Assembly (NCBI GenBank): GCA_030039825.1
Contig: JASHUV010000184.1
Location: forward strand, 1 to 18,587
Direction: 5' to 3'
DNA: 18,587 nucleotides
Origin: Thermoplasmata archaeon
GTDB taxonomy: Archaea > Thermoplasmatota > Thermoplasmata > Lutacidiplasmatales > UBA184
Shown: in pieces, positions 8,155 to 16,100 of the stretch
How positions within the stretch are numbered: the first letter of the stretch is position 1
How the letters are laid out: each line of letters opens with the position of its first letter
The notes under the pieces: generated by a model
What the model was told of the DNA's origin: nothing
Seen by the model: the letters and a program-made list of their open reading frames with translations, nothing else
Database searches by the model: none
Position numbers and translations under genes: made by a program

Positions 8155-8162
8155 TATTTAAA
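8155..8162 (-). promoter_or_regulatory. TATA element of tfb
   Basis: On the minus strand this reads TTTAAATA, the most AT-rich octamer in the region, preceded by purines in the BRE position. Its centre is 33 bases upstream of ATG 8125, predicting a leader of about seven bases. It lies inside the longer alternative coding frame, which argues against that frame. Confidence 0.7.
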
Positions 8163-8167
8163 GGCAT

Positions 8168-8662
8168 GGCCCGGTTACGTTACCTCTGTTCATACAAGAC
8201 CTACAGTCTAGCACGGGTAAGGTCGGCTTTCGGATCGACGAGCCGTGGCCGCCGGGGTTCGCCTCCGACCACCGTTTGACCCCCCCGGTCGAAGCCGAAT
8301 AGGGCGATCCACGCCGCGCGCGACGGCACCGTCGTGCGCCCTGGCCTCCTCGACCTCGAGACGTACGAGAGCTCGGGGATCGTGATCCGGCTCGAGCTCG
8401 TCCGGGGGACGGAGGGGTCACCGCCGGGGACGCTCGAGCGCCCGGCCCCGCACGCGATCACGGTCCGGACCGGCCACGTGCGCACCTCCCATCCGAGGGG
8501 AAGAGCGGCAGGGGTCGGCGTCCGGTCGATCGGCCGGATCGACGCGGGTCCCGACCTCGAGATGCTAGGAGCCCGGCGGTTCGAGCTCCTCCCGCTCCCG
8601 CCGATCCCCCCAGAAAGACCGGGCCGGCGGGGGCCGGGTCCGCGCCTTCCCCGACGGTCGGG
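8168..8662. other. About 495 bases without a convincing gene
   Basis: The part next to tfb (about 8168-8220) is less G+C-rich and looks like upstream promoter DNA. The remainder returns to high G+C with codon-like periodicity. I could not find a tRNA, rRNA or clear small RNA here on either strand. A plus-strand reading frame from 8334 (listed separately) and a minus-strand frame from 8485 to 8201 share the same third codon positions, so base composition alone cannot choose between them. A decayed gene is the simplest reading. Confidence 0.5.
8173..8184. promoter_or_regulatory. Imperfect palindrome upstream of the tfb TATA element
   Basis: GGTTACGTTACC is a 12-base inverted repeat with one mismatched pair, 11 bases upstream of the tfb TATA element. 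A second small inverted repeat, AGAC-ctaca-GTCT, lies at 8197-8209. The position suits an activator or upstream BRE-proximal site, but both could be chance. Confidence 0.3.
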
Positions 8663-8897
8663 TCAGGAGCGCGCCACCGTGAAGAGGCAGCCGCGCTGCG
8701 CGTGGCGGGTCGGGTCCGGGGCGCTCACGTCGTACTCCCCGCCGAGCTGGTCCTCAAGCGCGGACTTGAAGATCATCGGGCAGAGACGTCGCCCGATCTC
8801 GGTGGAGTGGCGGACGCACGCGAAGCAGTTCGTCACCTTGAGGGTGAGCGGCCGGGCGCGGGCGACCTCGAGGTGGCCGAGGGCGTTCTGGGTGTAG
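8334..8897 (+). CDS. Doubtful orphan reading frame, possibly a gene remnant
   Basis: A GTG-initiated frame of 187 codons; I recognise no family. Its first hundred or so residues have a natural-looking composition, for example LLDLETYESSGIVIRLELV, and nearly all third positions are G or C. From about 8663 it runs antisense through the 3' end of the TrmB-like gene, and there the translation turns into Arg/Ser/Trp-rich shadow sequence, so the stop at 8897 is unlikely to be the natural end. There is no TATA or Shine-Dalgarno-like element before the GTG. It may be a truncated or frameshifted remnant of a former gene, or simply non-coding. Confidence 0.2.
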   Translation: MRPGLLDLETYESSGIVIRLELVRGTEGSPPGTLERPAPHAITVRTGHVRTSHPRGRAAGVGVRSIGRIDAGPDLEMLGARRFELLPLPPIPPERPGRRGPGPRLPRRSGQERATVKRQPRCAWRVGSGALTSYSPPSWSSSADLKIIGQRRRPISVEWRTHAKQFVTLRVSGRARATSRWPRAFWV

Positions 8898-9937
8898 TAG
8901 TCCGCGAGCGACCGGGCGACCTCCTCCGGGGTCTCGCCGGAGAGGTTCTCGCTGACCTGGTGACCGATCTGGCGGCCGATCGCGCCGATGAGCTCCGGCA
9001 GGTCGAAGCGGAGCGTGTCGATGCCGGTCGTCTTCATGCCCAAGGCGGCGATCTCCTGGAGCCGAAGGAAGGTCTCCCGGTCCCCGGCCGTGTGCATCGG
9101 GAGGACCGCGCTCCTCGGGCTCTCGATCTCCACGAAGCGGCGGTCGGCCGGGACCGCGTGTCGCCAGAGCCCGCGCAGGTAGTCGTCGGTGATGCTGCGG
9201 AAGGAGGGCGATCCGGACCACACGGCGACCTGCGAGGTGCTCGTCCCGCCGATGCCTTCCGGCCCGGAAACGTAGGCGAGGGCGCCGGCACGGTCGATGA
9301 CCATCGACCGGGCGGTCAGAGGGTGCACGCTGTGCCGGACGTCGGCGAACGAGCCGAAGTGCTTCGCTTCCGAGCGGGTCGCGTGGTGGATGTCGGTGAG
9401 GATCTGGATCTTCACCCCCCGCTCGTGCGCCTTCCGCATCGCCCGGTCGACGCCGCCGTTGATGGCGAGCCCGAGCGCGAGTCCGGGGACGGAGGCCCGT
9501 ATCTCCGATTTCGCCGTGCCGATGCGTCGGTTCACGAAGCGGTAGATCTCCTCCTGACCCTCGATGACCGCGAACTTCCGGGATCCCTCGGCGTTCAGGT
9601 CGAGGAGGCCCGAGTCGAGGTCCGCGAGCGCGCCCGTGCGGTCGGCCTCGAGTCGGCGGAGGCGCTCGGTGGCCGCGCGGATCCACCGGTCGAGGAGCGC
9701 CTCCGGGGGGAGGGCGGCGAAGCGCATCGGCCCGCGCCCCTCGGTCCGCAACAGGCCGGAGACCTCGAGCTGCCGGATGAAGCGGTACGCCTCCACCCGG
9801 TGCATCCCGGTCATCCGGGCGAGCTCGGAGGCGGTCTGCGGTCCCTCCCGGCACGCCGCGAGGTAGAGCCGGGCGCCGCGCTCGGGAACCCCGTGGTGGA
9901 GCAGAAGCTCGTAGAGTCGACCGCCCGCGGTCGGCAC
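8663..9937 (-). CDS. TrmB-like transcription regulator with C-terminal V4R-like domain
   Basis: The 424-residue protein opens with a winged helix of TrmB type at residues 9-85 (GARLYLAACREGPQTASELA, then RVEAYRFIRQLEVSGLL), followed by a short coiled coil at about 88-113. Residues 121-262 form the phospholipase-D-like effector domain seen in TrmB relatives (AVIEGQEEIYRFVNRRI, ERGVKIQILTDI, MVIDRAGALAYVSG), without an intact HxK catalytic motif. The last 160 residues resemble the V4R ligand-binding fold (IGRQIGHQVSENL, GLG-like ALGHLEV), with Cys371, Cys374, Cys386 and Cys417 in NCFAC, LCP and GCLF. It probably binds DNA as a dimer and responds to a small ligand, metal or redox state; the ligand cannot be read from sequence. 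The GTG start sits where transcription from the TATA element should begin. The gene is divergent from the giant surface protein, its likely target (inference). Confidence 0.82.
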   Translation of the reverse strand: MPTAGGRLYELLLHHGVPERGARLYLAACREGPQTASELARMTGMHRVEAYRFIRQLEVSGLLRTEGRGPMRFAALPPEALLDRWIRAATERLRRLEADRTGALADLDSGLLDLNAEGSRKFAVIEGQEEIYRFVNRRIGTAKSEIRASVPGLALGLAINGGVDRAMRKAHERGVKIQILTDIHHATRSEAKHFGSFADVRHSVHPLTARSMVIDRAGALAYVSGPEGIGGTSTSQVAVWSGSPSFRSITDDYLRGLWRHAVPADRRFVEIESPRSAVLPMHTAGDRETFLRLQEIAALGMKTTGIDTLRFDLPELIGAIGRQIGHQVSENLSGETPEEVARSLADYYTQNALGHLEVARARPLTLKVTNCFACVRHSTEIGRRLCPMIFKSALEDQLGGEYDVSAPDPTRHAQRGCLFTVARS

Positions 9938-9958
9938 GTATCCGTGGGGACACCGTCG

Positions 9959-9965
9959 AATAAAA
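9959..9965 (-). promoter_or_regulatory. TATA element of the TrmB-like gene
   Basis: On the minus strand this reads TTTTATT, centred 25 bases upstream of GTG 9937. That spacing predicts transcription starting at or within a base of the start codon, so the message is probably leaderless. Confidence 0.65.
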
Positions 9966-9975
9966 CGTCGACGTT
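9964..9975. promoter_or_regulatory. Perfect 12-base palindrome, candidate operator
   Basis: AACGTCGACGTT equals its own reverse complement. It overlaps the upstream two bases of the TATA element of the TrmB-like gene and covers the BRE position, where a bound regulator would block TFB. Autoregulation is an inference. Confidence 0.45.
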
Positions 9976-10039
9976 CACCTCGGGGACCCCTCTTCGCACG
10001 GCCGCCGAAGGCAAGGACCCGCCCTCCGTTCGTCCGAGG

Positions 10040-10054
10040 GGGAGTTATACTCCC
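10040..10054 (+). promoter_or_regulatory. TATA element of the giant gene inside a 15-base palindrome
   Basis: GGGAGTTATACTCCC is a perfect six-base inverted repeat around TAT. Its core TTATAC (10045-10050) is the only TATA-like element before the giant gene and predicts a transcript start near 10073. Binding of a dimeric regulator here would compete with TBP. Confidence 0.5.
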
Positions 10055-10072
10055 GGGCGGCTCATCATCCTA

Positions 10073-10102
10073 GGAGCCGGCGGAGGGCGGATACCCGGCT
10101 CC
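10073..10102 (+). promoter_or_regulatory. Leader hairpin of the giant surface-protein transcript
   Basis: GGAGCCGG (10073-10080) and CCGGCTCC (10095-10102) form a perfect eight-pair stem with a 14-base loop. It begins at the predicted transcript start and ends ten bases before ATG 10112. The loop holds GGAGGG and a weak GGAG follows the stem, so it could protect the 5' end or modulate ribosome access. Confidence 0.45.
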
Positions 10103-10111
10103 GGAGCGAGG

Positions 10112-13100
10112 ATGGAACCGGGTCGAGGTACGGGCCGCGTGAGCGCGAGCCCGCCCAGGATCGCCCTCGGTTCGGCCTCCGTCGGTCGACGTCGGCGGGC
10201 GAGCCGGACCCTCCTCCTCGGCCTCCTGCTGCTCGTCTTGCTGGCCCCCGGGGCTCCGTCCGTGCTCGGCGGGGCAGGCCCGCCGTCCGACCGGGCCGCC
10301 CCGCTCGGGCTCGCGGGCGCGGCCCCCCTCCCCGCGGCGCGCGCCCTGGCCTCCCCCGCGGCGATGTTCTTCCAGAACGACTCGTCCGTCGCCTCCTTCT
10401 CCCAGGGGGAGTACTGCGCCCCGACGCCCCCGCAGGGCGAGATCTGCTACCCCCAGTCGCAGAGCCCCTCCCTGCTCTCGCTCCCGGGGGGCGGGGTCGG
10501 TCTCGGCTACTCCGAGATCACCACGCTCAACTCGACCACCTGCGCGAACGCTTCGGCGCAATCGATCAGCCGGATCGCGTTCGCCGTCTCGTCGAACGGT
10601 GGCGTGAGCTTCGGGGCCTCCGTCTTCGTCGGGAGCTCCGGATCGGCGGCGTGCCCGTACTTCCAAGAGATCGAGCCCTCCTTCGCGGTCAACTCGGCCG
10701 GGGAGATCTTCGCGGCGTACATCGGCGCCAACGCGACCCGCGCCCAGATGCTCGCGGGGTTCAACCCGGTCGCCTCGCTCGGTGGGCTCAGCGCGCCGAT
10801 CGTCGGGTACGTGACGCGGCCGGCCGATGCCGTCCTCCTGTCGACCTCGGTCAACGACGGGGCGAGCTGGTCGAACCCGACGGTCGTCGTGGCCGGCGGG
10901 AACCTCTCCCGCCCCCAGATCGCCGTGGACGGCGACACCGTCTACATCGTCTACGAGAACTCCGTCAACTCCTCGACGACGCTCCCCGGCCAGCCGTTCT
11001 TCCCGAGCCAGTCCCTGCTCGTCGTCTCCTCGAGCGCCGGCGCGACGTGGGGGAGCCCGAGCATCCTCCCGGCGATCACCGCGGCCGGCGCGATCAACGC
11101 CCACCAGGACGATACGACGTTCTCCCCGTCTATCGCGATCGGGCCCTCCGGTGAGATCGCGATCGCCTACCTGACGAACCGGAGCTGCACGGCCTATTGT
11201 CAGCTGATCAACCCGACGACCCTCGCCGGATCCGGTGTCGCCTACTGGGGCGAGGACGTCGTCGTCATCACCTCCACGAACAGCGGGGCGACGTTCTCCG
11301 GGATCCACGTCGTCGCCCCGGCGCTCGAGCCGAACTATCAGGGGTACGGCACGGTCGGCGGCGCGAACTCGACCTACCTTTTCCAGTTCGGGGAGTCGAC
11401 CGCCATCGCCTGGAACACGGCCACGGGGGGCCTGTACGTCACCTGGAGCGGCGCCACGAACCTCTCCGGGGATGTCTGGTGGCTCAACTACGAGAAGGCC
11501 GCGATCTTCGAAGCGAGCTCGACGAACGGGGGCACGAGCTGGACCTCGACGCAGTTCGGGCCCCCGATGGTGCTCTCCTCGGCCATCACGCTCGAGTCCT
11601 ACTACAATCCGACGATCGCGGTCAACGACGGCGACATCTACGTCGCCTACTCCTACTACAACAACAGCCTGCCGTGCGGCTGCAGCGCTCCGAGCCTGTC
11701 CGGCGAGTATTCGACGTGGGTGTCCGAGAGCACCGACGGCGTCCATTGGAGCTCGCCCGCGCTCGCCGCGATGTTCCCGGCGAGCGACGGGATCGGGGCG
11801 GCGTCCTACCAAGGGTACACCTCCTCCATCGTGTTCGATGCGAGCGGCGACCCGATCGTGGCGAGCGCGCTCGCCACGGCCTGGCTCGCGCCGGTCGGCG
11901 GATCGACGCGGGCGATCGCCGCGAACGTCACCGTCTCGACGATCGCCACCGGGGGCACGACGTCGGTGACCTTCCGGGTGGCCGGCCTGAGCGGTTCGAC
12001 GCCCTGGACCGTCCAGTTGAACGGGAACAACTTCTCGACGGCCGGAGGAGCGATCTCGGTCGGCACCGTGCCGGTGGGTCGCCCGCTCTTGGTCGTGCCG
12101 GTCGTTCCGAGGGCCCCGCTCGGTTACGACGAGTTCGCGGGCGTCCTCGGCAGCTCCTTCGAGGTCTATCGGACCTCCTCGGTCCAACAGTGGAACGAGA
12201 CGACGTGGGTCGGGCTCTCCCTCGCCGTCTCCCCGGCCGATACGCCGTTCGTCGCTCTCGACCTCCAGGGCCCCGGCCAGTCGGAGTCGTGGACCTGGTC
12301 GACCCAGGTCGAGGCCGGGGAGGCCGTGGACACGAGCGTGGGCTGCACGTTCCCCTGGTGGCTCCCGATCGATTCCACCGTGACGATCGGGCCGACGGCC
12401 GAGGGCGGGAGCACCTACGACGGCGTCTACGTCACCGCCGATGGCGACGACGCCGTCTACTGGAACGGGACGGGGAGCGGAGCGTTCACCGGGAACGGCA
12501 CGGCGGCGCATCTCGACCTCCTGGGTCCGATCAACGAGACGCTGTGGATCTACCCGCGGGCGGAGTACAACGTGAGCTTCGTCGCCCAGGGCGCCCCGGC
12601 GGGCGACGGCTTCAGCTACTCCTTCGACGGCTCGAACCGGTCGGGGACGGTCGGCCAACCGTCGATCGTCACCAACGTCTCGACCGGGCTCTACGAGGTC
12701 GGCGACCTGAGCGCGGGACCGGCGCCCACGGGGTACCGGTACTTCGGTCGGGTCGAGGGCGGCAGCGCGGTCGACGTCCCCGCCGAGCCGGTCGTCAACC
12801 TGACGTTCGCCGAGGTGGATGTCGCGGCCCCGGTCGAGACGATCTCTCTCCACGCCCCGGCGCTGACGACCGGCGATGAGTGGCAGGCCGAGTTCAACGG
12901 AACGCGGTACGCCTCCTCGACGCCGTGGATCAACCTCACGGCCCGTCCGGGGACCTACCCGATCGGGCTCTTCCCGGTGAACGCGGCGAACGGTTCGTCC
13001 GAGTACGTCCCGGACCAGGCCGACCAGTTCGTCACGTTCACCGGCTCGGCCGCGACGTTCGTGGCCGTCTTCACGGTCGCGGACCTCCTCGAGGTGCTCG

Positions 13101-16100
13101 CCGGCGCCGGCGGGACCGTGAGCCCCTCCACGGCGAGCCGATGGGTCGCGCCCGGCACGGTGGTCGACCTCCTGGCGACCCCCGCCTCGGGGTACGGCTG
13201 GAACGGGTGGACCGGATCCGGCGCGGGGGCGTACACCGGGATGAACCTCAGCCTGCGGCTCGTCGTCGACGCGCCGCTCGAGGAGGCCGCGAGCTTCTAC
13301 CCGTTGCCGACCGACCGCTTCAACCTCACGATCGTCGAGACCGGGATCCCGAACGGGACGACGTGGAACCTCGATGTCGGCGGGACCGGCTACGCTGCCT
13401 CCGCGTCGACCCTCGTGGTGCCCGGTCTCGAGTCCTGCCAGATCTCCGGGAACCACGGCCGCTACCCGCTGAGCGTGCCGTACGAGCTCGGGGACCTCGC
13501 CGAGAACCTCTCCCGGTTCGTTCCGGAGAGCTACCCCACGACCGCCTGCGGGGGGACGACCGTGGGGATCGTCTTCTCCGCGCAGTTCGCGGTCACCGCG
13601 ATCGCCACGACGGGGGGGAGCGCCCAGGCCGTCGAGGGGTTCGAGGCCGTCACGGACGGCACGACCTGGTTCGCCGGCGGGTCGACCCTGACGCTCCTCG
13701 CCTACCCCGTTCCCCACGAGGAGTTCACGGGGTGGGCGGGCGCCGGGCCGGGGAACTATAGCGGCCCGAAGGACCCGGCGACGGCGTTCGTCGACGGGGC
13801 CCTCACGGAGACGGCGGTCTTCGCGCCGAGACCGGTCGTCGCGGTCCGCTACGACATCCTGCTCAACCTGACGACGCCGATCCCCAACGGGACGCTCTGG
13901 ACCGCGGAGGTCAACGGCTCGACGTACGGCGCGACGGGGTCGGTCCTCGACATCTCCGGTCTCGCGCCGGGGGGGTACACCGTCGTGATCGACGACGCCC
14001 AGGCGCCCGGAGGCCTCGTCGAGTACCGTCCGAACATCACGTCCTTCTACGTCCTCCTCTCGAACGACACGAACGAGTCCTTCTCCTTCCAGACGGAGGA
14101 TTGGGTGGCGATCACCACCATCGGTCCGGGCCTCGCGAGCCCGTCATCGGGGTGGTTCCCGCTCGGCAGCCGGGTGGCGTTGACCGCCACGCCGACGACC
14201 GGCGACCTCCTCTCCGGATGGGTGGGGTCCGGGCCGGGCTCCTACTCGGGGACGTCGCGGACGGCGACGCTCCGCGTCCTCGGTCCGGTCGATGAGAACG
14301 TGACGTTCGCGCCGCCGGCCGTCGCCGTGACCTCGAGCCCCCTCGACTCGCTCGGCGTGATCCTCGGCGTCGTCGCCGCCGCGAGCGTCGGGCTCCTGGC
14401 CGTCGGTGTCCTCCTCGCCCGCCGCCGTCGGCCCCCCGGTGAGGGCCCGGACGGGGGGTCGGCGTCCGGTCCGGATCCGTTCCCCGTCTCGAATCCCGAT
14501 GGCCCGTCGGCCGCGGAGCTCGGCGGGTGGGCGCCCGACCGACGGGGCCGCGGGGCGCGCTCCCGACCGGTCCTCCTGGTGCTGATCGTCGTCAGCCTCG
14601 TCCTGACCTCCGCGGTCGTGCTCGGTGCCGTCCCATCGGGGGCGGTCCGGGCGGATCGGCCGTCGCTCCGACCCGTGTCGGCGAGCGTCGGGACCGTGAC
14701 CCCGGGACCGTCGTCGTCGACGTCGGATACCGCGGCCGGGACCGAAGAAGCGTCGTCGCTCTACGCGGAGAGCGGCCTCCCGGCGGGAACGACCTGGTCG
14801 CTCACGGTCGACGGGAGAACGTACCGGGCGCTCGCCCCCTCCCCGATCGAGGCGCCGGGCGCGTCGGCCGGTAGCTGGGCCGCCTCGGCGGTCTCCCCGT
14901 CCCCGGGGGTCCGCTTCGCCCCCGCCTCGGGTCCGGCCCCGACCGGGTCCGGCGGCGGTCCCGTCCCCGTTCCGTTCCTGACGGACGTCGCCCTCAACAT
15001 CACGACCGTGCCGGCGCTCGAGGACCCGACGACGCCCCCGGGCAACTGCACGAGCCCTCCGTTCCAATGGGACGATCCCTGCCTCCAGGCGAACTACGCG
15101 ATCACCCCGGATCCGGGCCTCCACTTCTACCCGATCGGATCGACGGTCGTCCTGAACGTCACGCCGCTCGTCGTCACCTGCAACAGCAACTGCACGACGA
15201 ACGAGAGCGCGAACCTCACCTTCCAGTCCTGGACCGGCTCGGGGGACGGGAGCGTCAACACGACGTCGAGCCTGACGACGATCCTCCTCGAAGGACCGGT
15301 CGAGGAGACGGCGAGCTTCGCGGTGAACGGGTTCTGCCAGGAGGAGACCCTGCCGACGCCCGGGGTCGCCTGCCTGACGTCGAACGCGACGCTCCTGTTC
15401 ACGGAGAGCGGGCTCCCGTCGGGGCGGACCTGGGCGGTCTCGACCTACGACCCGACCGACCCGTCCCTCGGGTTCGCCACCGTCGAGGGGTCGGCCACCG
15501 TCCTCGGGACCCAGGACCCGACCGTGCAATCGGAGACCGATCTCCTCCCCTGGCCGGTCCCCGGGAGCGGAGGGACCACGTGGGAGCCGAGCGCGGACCC
15601 GGCGGGCCCGGTGATGATCCCCCAGACGACGGACGTCGGGGTCACCTACGCGTCGGTCGCGACGCCGGCGGGTCCCTACCCCCTCTTCGCCGAGGCCGTC
15701 GGGCTCCCGGCCCCGACGACCCCCTGGTCGATCGCGGTCGGCGGCACCCTCGACGCGGCCGCGACGCCGTTCGCCGAGTTCACCGCTCCGTCCGGGACCG
15801 TCCGCTTCAACGGGACCCCGGTCGAGGCCGGGGACGGGACGACCTACGAGGTCGTCGCGGTCGACGCCGAGACCCTCGAGGTCGGTGTCGGCTGGCAGAA
15901 CGGGAGCGTGCTCCCCGCGTCGGTCGCGGTCACGGGGCCGACCTACGTCCGCCTCGTCTACGCACCGTTCGAGGAGATCTGGGTCGGCGGGACCTCGGGC
16001 GGCTCCGTCACCCCCGCCGGTGAGCGGTGGGTCGCCTCCGGCGGCCTCGAAGCGTTGAACGCCACCCCGGACGCCGGCTACGAGTTCCTCGCCTGGACCG

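Larger units (their letters stand above)
9938..10111. promoter_or_regulatory. Divergent control region between TrmB-like and giant genes
   Basis: The 174 bases contain both TATA elements, the two perfect palindromes and the leader hairpin listed separately. Between them (about 9980-10035) I see only a weak CCCTC/GAGGG inverted repeat at 10021-10040 and no further gene. Confidence 0.6.

Noticed and set aside
8126..8167. Longer start of TFB at 8167
   Set aside because: The TATA element at 8155-8162 would then lie within the coding sequence and the transcript would start downstream of that codon.
8168..8340. Possible tRNA or C/D box RNA near tfb
   Set aside because: GGGGTTCGCCTCC at about 8253 resembles a T arm, but no matching stem, anticodon arm or acceptor could be built on either strand.
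8201..8485. Minus-strand 94-codon frame in the tfb-trmB gap
   Set aside because: Ser/Arg/Pro-rich composition typical of an antisense shadow, no promoter, and third positions shared with the more natural plus-strand frame.
8702..10111. Upstream open extension of the giant protein
   Set aside because: It is antisense to the TrmB-like gene, whose domains are recognisable, and it precedes the TATA element and signal peptide of the giant gene.
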